A DNA stretch of 64,000 nucleotides from positions 38,182,606-38,246,605 of the forward strand of contig OZ026625.1 in assembly GCA_964020975.1 (NCBI GenBank), written 5' to 3'. A program made the position numbers and the translations under genes. Positions 1 through 12,811 of this stretch are shown here, piece after piece (within the stretch, counting starts at the first letter, position 1; each line of letters starts with the position of its first letter). Origin of the DNA: Hermodice carunculata. Its lineage: Eukaryota > Annelida > Polychaeta > Eunicida > Amphinomidae. The notes under the pieces were generated by a model. It had not been told where the DNA came from, ran no database searches, and was given only the letters and a program-made list of their open reading frames with translations.

Positions 1-665
1 TTCACTGCTGCACTGCAGCCAATCTGCTGCATTTTCTCCATGGAGTAGTCTGTGTTACACACACCAGCTGATGATTTGAATTCTTTTATTAGCCCAGTAC
101 ACATGTAGGTAAAAACATGAATTAGCTACCTGGAAGTTTTGGTTTGTTTGTTTTCCCATCTCAGAGCTCAGAGTTCAGTGTTTTTGATCAGGACTTCTCA
201 ATACAAGCATCATGTTGTGATCATCATAAAAGTGTACTGCATGATGGTGGCCTCCATGAATGATGCACAAAACAAGAATGGAAGATGTACCACTGCAGCA
301 TCAGGATATACAAACTAGTTGGACATGTATTGGCTCCTTGGGAACTAAAGCTGTGAAGGTATGACACTTTTTCTTTCATAATAATTGAGCTATGAAATTA
401 ATGTGGAAAAATAGGTGCCGAAAATATAAAGGGTAACTCTTAGTTCTTTTTAATGCACATCATAAAAAGTATGCCAGATTAATTTATCATCATGGAAACC
501 TATTTCTGGCTTACATTTACACTTATTTTTAGGAAATGTGTTTCTCCTTTGAACTTTTACTCATTCAATACCGAACTCCAGTTTTTCCGCATATATTTAC
601 CTAAATTTTAAATAACACTGCATATTTGTATTCTTCATAGAAAGAGCTTTCATTCTAATCTTCAG
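1..665. other. No gene recognised
   Basis: AT-rich unique-looking sequence with no open frame, repeat or motif that I can name. Confidence 0.5.
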
Positions 666-759
666 TCAGTGGCTTTTGCACTGCCTGGTAAGTCATGCTG
701 CAGCTGCCACAAGGGCAGCTGCAGCATGACTTACATACAAGCAATGCAAAAAACACTGA
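666..759. repeat. Long perfect hairpin (inverted repeat)
   Basis: Positions 688-708 and 714-734 are perfect 21-nt reverse complements separated by a 5-nt loop (709-713). Pairing continues imperfectly outward to about 666 and 759 (for example TTTTGCA on the left against TGCAAAA on the right). The whole foldback is about 94 nt. That size suits a microRNA precursor, but also a tiny MITE or a simple cruciform-forming palindrome. The sequence alone does not decide between them. Confidence 0.8.
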
Positions 760-838
760 CCAAGGCCTTTACCACTGTAGTATGCAGTGAGTTAAAACCT
801 AATTAGTAGCTTTTCACATTTTAGCTGGCAATTGGGGC

Positions 839-882
<44 letters not shown>
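839..882. repeat. (GAT)n microsatellite
   Basis: About 14 uninterrupted copies of the trinucleotide. Confidence 0.95.
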
Positions 883-883
<1 letters not shown>

Positions 884-1552
884 ACTTTATTTTGCAAGGA
901 TTTGAACTTTATTTACTTTGTAATTGTGATTACTAAATTTATTTTTTTTCTATCCATTCAATTTATTCTTTCTTCCAGATACAGTCCACATGGAAAAAGT
1001 GACATTAAGCCAAGATATTTCAACAGAAGATACTTGTACTGCAGCAACTTTTAATGAACCTGCAGTGCAAGTAGCCACAAAGAAAAGAAAAAAAACACAT
1101 CTTTTTGTACATGTGACAATGAGGCACTGAGTACTCTTGGAGATCTGGACACATCACTTCCTGGCACATCTTTTTGTACATGTGACAGTGAGGCACTAAG
1201 TACTCTTGGAGATCTGAACACATCACTTCATGGCACTTCATCTACAAAGCCACTGGATTTGGGAGAATCACTTTGTGAAGAAGGGATTGTGAGACATAAA
1301 CCATCAAAAAAACACACACACTCTGTGTACAATGCGTATATGACTTTCCATCAGACCAGTTGATTATTCAAGATAGTGTCAGTGATATAGACCCACTTTT
1401 GTCCCCAGTGTCAGAGACACAAATTTTATATCACAGTGAAGAAAAGGCTAGAGATGATGTGAATGAGACCAATTCTGACCATGATATGCCAGAAGAGCTT
1501 GAAACTGTAAAATGCTGAACAAATCATCTAGATCCAGAAAAAAGCTCAGCAG

Positions 1553-2392
1553 GTAAGACAGAATTCTTTTAGCAATTGTGTTCTGTTCACTGTAGAACAT
1601 GCTCTTTCATGGTATGTGCATTTGATGAATATGTGTACTCTCAATTAGTGCACATGTTACATTGTAGAACCATGCAGGTTTTATTTTTGATGACTTAATG
1701 TGTAGTGAGTGGTCAGATTTTTTTGGGGGGGGGGCTAAAAATAACTTAACACTTGGCAGGAGTGCCAACCCTTGGAAGCCCTGAATTTTCCAACAAGAAA
1801 AAGGGGTTACTGATAAAAGAAAAAAAAAAGAGAAAGAAAAAGACAGTAGGTTTTATGCTCATATTATGAAACCTCAGATGATACTTCATCAGGAAAGATT
1901 ATAAGTGTTCAATGAAATAAATGATAGGTATACATTTGTGTTCCTAACAAGCGGTTTCTCCATCCCATTATTTGTTTGAGTGGATTGACACACTGTGACA
2001 CATATTTAGTATCTCATGGGGAAGGGGGCAGGGGGCAAGGGTGGTTACTAACAGTACCACAGAAGAGGTATTTAGTATGAAGCAAAATATACCATTTGGT
2101 ACAGACCCCCTGTTTGGTTAAAAATAAAGACAGGAAGAAACCATGTGGAGATACCAAAATACAATGATACAAAGTACACAGTGATGTACTGACATAAGCT
2201 AGCTATAAAGGAAGAAGGCATGCAACATAGATATACTTGTATTTGGAGTCAGAACACAAATACATTTGTTACAAGACATACTAATCCATATGTTTTATAA
2301 TAATGAGTATCATACTCATTACAGAAGATGCTCACTAGTTTAGGGTGAAAGTGTTCCAATGCTTTCTTATGAGTTTATTCAAAATGGACATA
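1553..2392. other. No gene recognised
   Basis: Inside the putative intron of the decayed gene. It contains G and A runs (about 1720 and 1824) but nothing I can name. Confidence 0.45.
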
Positions 2393-2583
2393 CATGTACA
2401 GTGGTCCCTATCTTGAGAGACTGCCCCTAGGGCAGGTGTAAAAGTGCTCTCTCAAAACAGGTGGTCTTTCATTAGAGGTGCAATAACAGGGAAAAGTAAG
2501 AACAGTGTTCTGAGAGAGTGGTCTTAAAAAGATATGTGGTCTCTCATTGGAGGGGTCTCTCAAGACAGGTACCACTGTACATG
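2393..2583. mobile_element. Short inverted-repeat (MITE-like) element
   Basis: The left end reads CATGTACAGTGGTCCC and the reverse complement of the right end reads CATGTACAGTGGTACC. The similarity continues through CTTGAGAGAC, giving terminal inverted repeats of about 30 bp with a few mismatches. The 191-bp interior holds several near copies of GTGGTCTCTCATT, partly in opposite orientation. No coding capacity. The design fits a non-autonomous DNA element; the family is not known to me. Confidence 0.6.
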
Positions 2584-2774
2584 TTAAACAGAGAAAAGCA
2601 GAAAAATGCAATGAGTTGGAGTTACAGTCTAATTTTTGAAATTAGTTGAGTTTTTTTAACTTCCATCAATTGGCTTTATGACTATGGCTACAGTAACTGT
2701 TACTTGCATAAGTATACATGCACTCCATGAAACCTGCCTGTTGCAAATATATATGTAGTCACCAAATTTCCATT

Positions 2775-2775
2775 C

Positions 2776-2823
<48 letters not shown>

Positions 2824-2824
2824 T
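2775..2824. repeat. (CTTT)n microsatellite
   Basis: About 12 tandem tetramers. Confidence 0.95.
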
Positions 2825-4707
2825 TGTTGAGTTAGGAAATATGGGTTTTGAAGAAAATAGATCATACAAATTAACACTTCAACAGAAAATATTGGTACAT
2901 GTATCATGTTCAAAGGTAACATATCATTGATGGTGACCAGTTCAACAATCCATGGTGTATGTTTGTGATACCCTGAGTTAGTTCATTTGAGTACTGTAGC
3001 TAAGCACTCCCTGGCAGCTTGTTGTTGTTATTAACAACAAAACCACATCCTGAAAATGATGGTCATGCTAACAGATATAGATGAGAAACTGCAAGGTACA
3101 GCAGGGGCATGAACACTTGTTATGTACTATGTAAACAAACCAGTCAGCATGAGGTGGCAAAATATCCAGGCAAGTCATGGTTGAAAATATCCAAGTGCTT
3201 GAAGTTACCACATCAAATATCTCCAATAAATAGAACAAAAACAAAAACAAAAAACAAAAACCACCCCCCTCAAAAAAAAAAAAAAAAAAAAAAAACAAAA
3301 AACAAAAAAAACAAAAAACAAAAAACAAATAAAAAAAAAAAACAAAACAAAAACAAAACAAAACAAAAAAAACCCCCAAAAACAAATAACAAACCAAATG
3401 AACCAACACAAAACAAACAAAAAAACGAACAAAACATTAAATGTCATGCCATGATAGTCCGTGCAGTCATGGAGATACACACTGTAGAAGCACAGACAGA
3501 CGCACACTTACACACACATTCATATCTACCCATTAACAGACATGTATGTGTGCATACAGCATGGTACAATGTATGTTCAGAATTGAATGAGCCAAATCAA
3601 GATTTGTGGAAAATCATGATGATCTTTTGTGCAATGTTATGTTAGCATTAATATTGCCACTTAAACTCATATCCTGCATCATGAAATTGTAACAGAATCT
3701 CCCATTATTTTGTGAATTCAGGCCAACAATTTGTGAAAGTCATTAAGTGCTAACAATGATGACATCAGTGAGAAAATTAAAAATGAATATTCTCAAGCCA
3801 GTTCACAGATTGTATACACCTAAAATACAATGTGCACAATAAGTGCAAATTAATTCTTCATTTTCTCACATTTTAAAGTTTCAGAGGAGTATTAAACATT
3901 TATGTGTAATAGGTTGCATGTATCGGCCTTCAAAAATACTAAAAAGACATTTTTTCTGCCACACATACACCCTTCACCAGAAGGTAACTGTATAGACATG
4001 ATATGAAAGCCAATTGATATACATGTATGACTGACTAGACTGTGATGCAGGCACTTTAGCTTATTGCATAATCCTTAAAAGTAAAACATTCCTGTCAACC
4101 AAGGCTGGCCCTGACTGGACAACCATCTGACCATCACCTTGATGAATGGACCACAAGTGTGAAGCTCCATGCAGCTACTGCAGCTGTAGAAGTTGTCATG
4201 CATTTTTAATTTTGGGCAAATTTACCACTCTTAGATGGAATTTCACCTTTTAGACTTCTTCACCAACACTATCAACCAGATGCACTTGATACTTGGTGGG
4301 AGTGTGAGTTGGCTGGGTCTCTACCAGCTGTATTAAAATAGTTAGCTCCAAGGATTTTTATGAATTTTCGGGCAAAATCCTCAAAAAATCTTTTTCTCTG
4401 AAACTACTTTGCCAATTCATTTCAAACTGTATAGGGGTGTTTCTTCCCCCCTTCCCCCCACCACACACACATTAATTTGTGCCATGCAATACTTTGCTAT
4501 ATGACTCATCTGAGCGCAGGATCAGTCGTGATCCTCTAGGTTATGTTTACTAATTAACTTTGGCATATTTTAATTTTGCATCACGAGCTAGCACAAGTTA
4601 GAACTAGAGTGTATCTGCAACACTTAAATATCATCAGATCATACAATTTTGGGAAAAAAACTAATGGAATATTTAAAACTCTAATGTTATATATGTTTTA
4701 ATTTCAG
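2825..4707. other. No gene; A-rich low-complexity tract
   Basis: Contains an A-rich (AAAAC)-like tract at 3232-3430. Open frames here are produced by that tract. No domain or splice-supported exon was seen. Confidence 0.5.
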
Positions 4708-4781
4708 GTCATCATGTTCACAAGAAAAGAAGGGCAGAATCCACCATGACAGCAGGATCATCTAAGCCACAAGCCAGATGA

Positions 4782-5555
4782 ACAATGAGAAAACTGCTGA
4801 GCAGCTGTGACAATTACAATTTTAGCTATGCTGACTTTTCAGTCAAATGAGCTAATACAAGATGGCGTATTGCCATTGGGTCATATAGGATGTTAGTCAG
4901 ACATGGAGTAGACCTAACATTTATTCATGACATATGGTAAAACTGTGTCACTAGGTCATGTTAAGGTCACAATGATATATCCATAAAATATTCATCTCAG
5001 AGTTTCAATTTTCATGAGGGCTTATATTTATTTTCTTACATATACACATATATCAAGAGACAGAAACATTAGATCTTTGATGCAAGAATATACGAGATAT
5101 ATTCCAAATTCATGGCAAAAAGGTCATCATTCCAGAAATTAAATTTTCATTTTGGAATGTGTTAAATTGGTAGAAAAGTATGTAGATCGCATATAAAAGT
5201 AGTACGATTGGAAACACTGTGTCAATGTTGTGGACTCGGCAGGAAAGGACACATTGAGCACTGATACAGTTAAGCCATGTGCTGTTAATTGTCTTAGTAC
5301 ATGACACTGGTAAGCATATATGCCATACTGGACTTAAAAAGTTGCAACGGTTTCTGTTAACTTAAACTAATAAACTATGATATAAGCCTCATAACTATGT
5401 ATACTGAGTTTTTAATAAACAAATCATATTATATACAGACAATTCTTGCAACCTATGTATCAGGGAAAAGGGTTGATAAGTGGGCAAATTGTCAGGCTTA
5501 TTATAATACTTCCTGAAAGTGTCCCAAAAAGTGTCAATATCATATTCTTCATACA
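4782..5555. other. No gene recognised
   Basis: AT-rich sequence leading into the palindromic array; no supported coding or RNA feature. Confidence 0.45.
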
Positions 5556-6600
5556 ATATAGGTTTAAGGAGCTTTCCTTAAACAGGCTTATTATTGGAAA
5601 AAAAATGGCAGTTCCTTAAAGTATCAGGTTAAAAGAACTTTCCTTAAAGTGGTCTATCATTAGACATAAGGAATGTGTGTCATTATAAAGGAATATAAAG
5701 TGTCAAACTTATATCCTAAGGATTGAAATGGCTTATCATTAAAAAAAAAGAGGAATATCAAATTTTGTGTGTTTAAGGAACTTTCCTTAAACTGATGGTT
5801 TATGTGAAAGAAATAATGAAAATTCCATAAACTGGTCTGTCGTTGTAAAAGTGACATGAAGTGTCAAAACTTATATTCTAAGGACTTAAGGAACTTTCCT
5901 TAAACTGGTCTATGTTAAATAAATAAGGAAATTTCCTTAAATTATCAAAAAACAATTTCTGTTGATTTAAAGAACTTTCCTTAAATTGGTCTTTCATCAT
6001 AAAAGGAAAGATACACGAAGTGGCCAAAAATCACATTCTGGACATTTAAGGAACTTTCCTTAAACTGATTTCATATCAAAGAAATAATGAACGTTCCTTA
6101 AAGTGGCAAAATCAAGTTCTGTGTTGTTAAGGAACTTTCCTTAAACTGGACTAAGTTAAATAAATAAGGAAAGTTCCTTAAATTATCAAGATTGCATTCT
6201 ATGGATTCAAGGAACTTTCCTTAAACAAGTCTAACATTCAAAATATAAGGAAAGTCCAAATCATGTGTAGATTTAAGGAATTTTCCTTAAAATTGGTTCA
6301 TGTTAAAAGAGAGTATGGAAAGTTCCTTTAAGTGTAGAACCCCTTTTTTTGCAGATTTAAGGAACTTTCCTTAAACAAGTCCATCATTCAAAGAAGAAGA
6401 AAAGTTTGTTAAAGTGTCAAAATAACATTCTAAAGATTTAGAGAACTTTCCTTAAAGTGTTCTGGCCTGTACATAACACTTGAAGCCAGATTAAGGAAAA
6501 TTCCTTAAAGTTTATGAAATTGCAGATAGGGTGAAAAATATTTATAGTTTATATCCATGAAAAATGGCCTAGCTTCTAAGGAACTTTCCTTAGATCAGAA
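5556..6600. repeat. Palindromic minisatellite, about 80-bp period
   Basis: About 13 near copies of a core with arms TTAAGGAA and TTCCTTAA around a 2-nt centre, at roughly 5563, 5628, 5772, 5885, 5963, 6046, 6127, 6206, 6272, 6355, 6438, 6490 and 6576. Spacing is mostly 78-86 bp, with some at 52-66 and 113-144. Between cores are weaker half-sites (AGTTCCTTAAA) and shared spacer words (ACTGGTCT, TCACATTCT). The spacers are clearly more diverged than the palindrome cores. No open frame runs through it. Confidence 0.85.
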
Positions 6601-6738
6601 GTGTTTTTCTGCACTTATAGTCATCCAATTCAGCAATTTATAACATGCAAAAATTGAAAAATAGATGAATTCAAAATGCAAAATTCAGGGTAAAAAAAGG
6701 TAATGATCCTGGAAATTACCTTTTTATTTTGGAAAGTG
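6601..6738. other. Spacer after the palindromic array
   Basis: AT-rich sequence between the last palindrome and the first (TA)n array; nothing recognised. Confidence 0.4.
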
Positions 6739-6739
6739 T

Positions 6740-6833
<94 letters not shown>

Positions 6834-6855
6834 TATATATGTATATGTATATGTA
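6739..6855. repeat. (TA)n array
   Basis: Long TA dinucleotide run with a few interruptions. Confidence 0.95.
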
Positions 6856-7176
6856 GTTTAGGAAATAGAGCAAAAGCACTATTGTCCAGGCACAATTTTG
6901 TCTAACTGGCGTGTTAAACTTTTAAAAAGTACAAACGGCTACTTTTATATGAATGTAAAAATAACTTTGGCTGCACAGTCAACTATGAAAAATCCTGTTG
7001 CACGATGGGCGGGAAGTATCCGTAATGCAAATATTTTTGACAGCAGTACAATATAAGTGTAATCTGAAAAAGGAGAAATTAATGGATTCCCTTGGGGGGA
7101 ATAATGGGTAAACACTTTGACCATATTTGATCACCCCTCTTAAACTAATGGCATTAATGCACAGTAAGTCAACCAG
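6856..7176. other. No gene between (TA)n arrays
   Basis: Unique AT-rich sequence; no supported feature. Confidence 0.4.
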
Positions 7177-7712
<536 letters not shown>

Positions 7713-7944
7713 AACTTGCTTTAATTGAATATTACACACTCACTAACACATATACAGTAGAATTACCAATTTTGTTTATCTTTAATTCAATTATATCCCC
7801 CATTCCCTATTAAGACCGCATTTTTTCAGTCCCTTGGGTAGTATGAACAAGAAGGAACAAGTTAATGTGATATGACTGTTAGAATAACGTGGATACATTT
7901 GTGCGTACGACACGTCAGAATTAGTCAATACTTGACAGACAACT

Positions 7945-8002
7945 TTTTGTTGCTGCTATTGCAATTGTTCAGGAAATAAGAAGGGCCAACAGGTAGTATG
8001 AG

Positions 8003-8100
<98 letters not shown>

Positions 8101-8240
8101 GGCTCCAATAACACATCAAAGTTAGCTTATAATGAAGCAAGCCGGTGTTTCAGTCTGTAGCTGAGTTTATGCAACACAGTCATTGCTGATATTGCAATTG
8201 TTCAGGAAATAAGAGGGGCCACAGGTGGTTTCAGTGATAT
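7945..8240. repeat. Local direct duplication around a (TA)n array
   Basis: A segment of about 60 bp at 7945-8004, containing ATTGCAATTGTTCAGGAAAT and ending just before a (TA)n run, recurs at about 8180-8237, again ending just before a (TA)n/(CA)n run. The two copies differ at only a few positions. Confidence 0.75.
8005..8098. repeat. (TA)n array
   Basis: Uninterrupted TA dinucleotides. Confidence 0.95.
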
Positions 8241-8244
8241 ATAT

Positions 8245-8302
<58 letters not shown>
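8238..8302. repeat. Compound (CA)n(TA)n array
   Basis: Short TA, then CA repeats (8245-8280), then TA repeats. Confidence 0.95.
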
Positions 8303-10286
8303 TGCTAATGTGGTGGAGTTAATATTTTGCCTGCTTGGCCCGTGTCAAATGTATATATGTCGGAATATTTAATTCTCCAATCCTGGGTAATTCCTTGAGC
8401 CATACTTTCGATTGTGCTTCCAGAGGGATGGGGATGGGTACATCCAAGCCTAATTTTCTTCTTGCAAGCTCTTGAAGAATGAGCTTTGCGCTCAGGACAA
8501 ACTGACTCACCAAATCTGGTACATCATATGAAGACCTTACAACACTCAAGATTTCCCTATGGTTGACTGGCTTATCTTCAGTCTTTGTTTCAAATCTGAG
8601 ACAGTCTAAATCTACATTCCGGAAAATCTCTAAGGCTGCCTATACAAGCAAGCTTTCATTCCACTTAAATCTTTTTGTTTAATTCGTTCTGTGTTGATCA
8701 TTGCTCACCCAATTTGTAAGCCTAAACCCTCCATTCTTTAACATGCTAGTGATTTCTTGTGCAAGTCTCTCTGCTTGTGTAACATTTAGAACCAATTTAG
8801 ATAATCGTCCACAAAGAAATTTTACAAGACAGAATCAACAGAATATCATCAAATTGCCCCTTGCTGTCCAAAGCTGCCCTGTGCAATGCATAACTTGCAG
8901 AGCTGGGGTTTCAGACCCCCCCCCCCCCCAAAAAAAAAATGTGGCGTTATTCTATTAACTGTGGGCTGTGCATTTAAAGCAGCATCTTCCCACACAGATA
9001 TTTCAAAACATCACCATCGTTGGGTTTCTCCTTGAGGATCAAAAACATAATTTCCGCATCTGCCATAAGTGCTACTTCATACTCTCTGAAGCATAACAAG
9101 ACACCCCCCCCCACGTAAATAATTTGTGTGATCTTGCCCTTGCAGAAATATTTTTTATGTAGGGACGTACCATCATACTGTACAGCACAAAGACATTTTG
9201 TGGGATGTTCCATATTTTTGCTTCATGTCGTTTTATCCCTTTTTGGGCACCGTCTCCCCATATTCCTTATCGATTAATTTATGCATCTCTTACAGTATTG
9301 GACTTGAAAAGACTAATCCCTCTGTAACTTTCCCTTCTGACTGTTTAGCCCTACACTAGCCACGTCATAATTCTCTGGCGGTTTTACCTTTTCTGACGTA
9401 AATAGAATGACTGGCTAATAATGCCCATTAACACTTTTAATTGTTTCATGCCACAAGGATGCAGCCTGCTGATCTGCTACAGACCACCCCTTTTGATTAA
9501 TGTTCGTACTTTCAATACCTTCCATGTGCCACAACCTCTCTAACTGCATGACAATGCTATCTGTTTGGGCATAGTTAGATTCAACCACCTGTGATTGGTT
9601 GATCTCCTTGTGGGGTCAATGGTCCATTCAATGTCCACTCAAACCCTGTTTTAACGGCAAACAGGTACATGGTTCACCTCACTTCACATCTACAGGTGAG
9701 ATAGCTCGGGGTACCTTGTGACCGATCAATTAGTGTACACAGGTTTCATTTACGTCTGCTTATATAATAGCTTCAATATGGAACCAACTATGGGTATAAT
9801 CCTGTTAAGCAATACATGTACCACCAATTTTATATTTGGCTTTGCAACGACCTGTGGTAGATCTATTACATTGCTTTGATCTTCAACACCACAAACTTTG
9901 ATTGAAATGCTTCTCGTTTGTACTTTGTCCTTTTCATGTGTCAAAGTATTGACTGCGATCTGTTCCCAATTTTTTTTAAAATTCAAGTTCTTGTGCTAAG
10001 AGTGGAGTACAGAAGCTACTGTTAGATACACTATCTGAGAGTGCATATGTAGAAAATGAACGCTGACCACCATTTATCATAACGGTAAGAACTTCTACAG
10101 TCAAAGCAATTCTAGCGTTCCTCTATCGGCCCCTGTGGTACTTGTAGCAGCAATACAGGCCACACTCTTTCCACAACCTGAGACAGAACTCCTGAGCTTA
10201 AATTTACATTTGAAATGCCCACACCCTCCATGCAGGCATTTAAAGCACAATATGTTTTCTTTCACGAAGGATTGCCTTTCTGCGAA

Positions 10287-10288
10287 TT

Positions 10289-10378
<90 letters not shown>

Positions 10379-10381
10379 TTC

Positions 10382-10466
<85 letters not shown>

Positions 10467-10469
10467 TTG
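10287..10469. repeat. (TTTC)n(TTTA)n compound microsatellite
   Basis: TTTC tetramers to about 10410, then TTTA tetramers. It sits inside the BEL/Pao fossil. Confidence 0.95.
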
Positions 10470-11221
10470 AACTTATCACACTTAAACAGTCTCCTTGCAA
10501 GGTAGTCAAGTCACCATACTGGGATTTGTAGATCCTGCAGCTTCTCTCAATAGATTGCAAACCCACTGTTTAATTTCCTTTATGCCCCCAACTATTTCAT
10601 TTTCATTGCATATCTTCCCAAATATTGGGTTGTGTACTTCTTCTGTTGCCTTATGTAGAAATTCTATCACATCTAAAAAAGTTAGTCGCTTTCTTATACA
10701 TTGTTTTGCCTTTCCTCACTTAGGATCTCCACCGGTTTTGGGGGTACACAGTGAGTTTACCAACAATTTGGACCAAGCAGGCAGAATTGTAAATTTCACT
10801 CAATTCCTCCACTGAATTATGAACTTGGGAAGACTGCAGAAGTTCGTTGAAAAAAATCTTGCAGAGCAACATCGTAGATACGATAACAGGCCTGTGAGTG
10901 ATTTTGTTTCACCTGGTTTGCACTATGCCGAAGTCATTACCGCATCCTTTTTTCAAGTAATTTTCTTGCATTGCTAAACCCTAGTTCTGGGTCCATGGCC
11001 ATACAGGATTCAACTAGCTGTCTGGCTTGTCCTTGGCAGACAAATAATAATAAAGACATGTGCTTACCTGAGTCAGCTACCCCATGTTGCCCTATCATAT
11101 AATCAAAGGACTTAGAAAATATATAAAATACCATAATATCCCCCATTGAATTTCAAATTGTCTGTCATTGGTAACTGCATCGCTGATATCATTCATTGCT
11201 GTTGCCTTTGTCACGTGCAAG

Positions 11222-12811
11222 AGTCTCAACTTTATGATTATTTTTTGTCCAATCAACTTTTTTACAAAAGCCAACACGGTTTTAGAACTGGTCATTCGAC
11301 TGAAACAGCAGCTCTTGAATTTGTCGATACACTTCTCAGCCTTCTTGATGCTAGAAAAATACCTATTAGCATTTACTTAGATCTATCCAAGGCATTTGAT
11401 ACCTTAAATCACGATATTCTTCTACATAGACTGAAACATTATGGTATTAACGACATTGTTTTACAATGGTTGAAAAGTTATCTTACTAGGGGTTTTCAGT
11501 ATGTCTCTTTCGATACTGTATGTTCAGACCCTCTTCCGCTTCAAACTGGGGTACCCCAAGGATCTATCCTTGGACCTCTTCTTTTTATAATATACACAAA
11601 TGATATGCACCTTGCTTCATCAAAATTTGATTCTATTCTCTATGCGAATGACACAACTTTGGTAAATCTTCTCTGTTCTTTTAACTCCTCTATTAGCACC
11701 AATACACATGGTAACTTGTCACATAATATCAATAAGGAATTACAGAAAGTGTACGACTGGCGAGCTGTTAACAAACTATCTTTGAATATAGCCAAAAACG
11801 AAGTATATGATATTCCATTTCCCTCAGCGAAAAATAAATGAAATTTTAGATTTAAAAATCAACGATACTTCAATTTCAAAAACATCCGAATTTGACTTTT
11901 TTAGGTTTACGCATTCACGAGACTTTAAATTGGCAACCACACATGAACAAGATTGGCAATAAACTTTCGAAATTGATAGGTATTTTCAGAAAAATTAATG
12001 AAGTATTTACCTCTAAACACTGTCTTACTCATGTATAATTCACTTTTTCTACCCCATCTTAATTATGCCATCCAAGCATGGGACTTCTCATGTGACCGCA
12101 TTTTCAAGTTACAGAAATTTATTGTTTGGCTGATTTGTCTTACAAGATATAACGCCCATACAGATCCACTTTTTAAAACACTGAGCATTCTCAGAGTCGA
12201 AGACTTATTCAAACTTAAAGCTCTGAAATTTTATTTTCTATACCTACAGAACAATTTGCCTGCATATCTCAATGACATTTTTGCACAGACACCTGTAAAT
12301 CACCCATATCAAACCAGAAACAAAGAATCCATGCAACTACTTGTCCCCCCCCCCCCCAAAAAAAAATAGAACCCGAAAATGCATCAGATTTTTAATTCCT
12401 TCACTCCTTAAAAATACACCTCCTTGCATTAAAAACAAATTTCGTACACATTCTCTATCTGTTTTTTCAAAATACGCTAAACTTCATTTCACTAGTAAAT
12501 ACCCTGAAACATGTACCATTCCAGATTGTTTTGTGTGCAACGACTAAAGCGCGCCTTCTCTTTTTGTTTTCATTTAACTGCTATTCCATTATGATCAATC
12601 TACTGCAGAAATAAATTCTTTTATGTTTACTCATATCCTAGGTGGCCCCAGTGATAGCGGACATCATGTTCTTAACTGGGGTCATCCTGACAGAACCTCT
12701 TGTTTGTACAATGTACACTTATCTATCAATGGAACTGTTATCTATGCGTATTTGTACCTCACCTGTATGTATTTGTGTCAAATAAACCACTTCTGAGTTC
12801 TGAGTTCTGAG
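11222..12811 (+). mobile_element. 5'-truncated LINE (CR1/Jockey-like), 3' half of RT
   Basis: The plus-strand translation shows non-LTR reverse transcriptase motifs in order: FRTGHSTETAALEFVD, ISIYLDLSKAFDTLNHDILL (motif A with its catalytic Asp), LQTGVPQGSILGPLLF (motif B), and LYANDTTL where the family has F/Y-A-D-D. One catalytic Asp is therefore Asn, so the RT is dead. The conserved C-terminal region of this LINE group follows (HLNYAIQAWD, about 12050-12550) but needs other frames, so at least two frameshifts are present. The 3' end carries AATAAA and three copies of the heptamer TTCTGAG (12791-12811), a tail type known from CR1-like LINEs. An imperfect 11-bp match (11221-11231 against 12809-12819, 9 of 11) might be the target duplication. 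The 5' end is truncated. It lies within a BEL/Pao fossil of opposite orientation. Confidence 0.85.

Larger units (their letters stand above)
979..4781 (+). pseudogene. Decayed two-exon gene of unknown function
   Basis: Two segments look like old coding exons. The first (979-1552) follows a good acceptor (TTCTTCCAG) and ends at a good donor (CAG|GTAAGA). The second (4708-4781) follows ATTTCAG and ends in TGA. Entry and exit phases are both phase 1 and agree across the intron. The first exon reads through an acidic, Ser/Thr-rich polypeptide only if reading moves between frames near A-rich runs at about 1088 and 1305, and there is an in-frame TGA at about 1516. A segment of about 69 bp containing the peptide SEALSTLGDL is duplicated in tandem (1100-1235). 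I do not recognise the family. It may be a host pseudogene or the tail of a transposon gene. Frame errors in homopolymers could also be assembly faults. Confidence 0.4.

Noticed and set aside
3109-3645. 178-residue Lys/Asn/Thr-rich open frame
   Set aside because: Produced by an A-rich low-complexity tract; no domain or codon signal.
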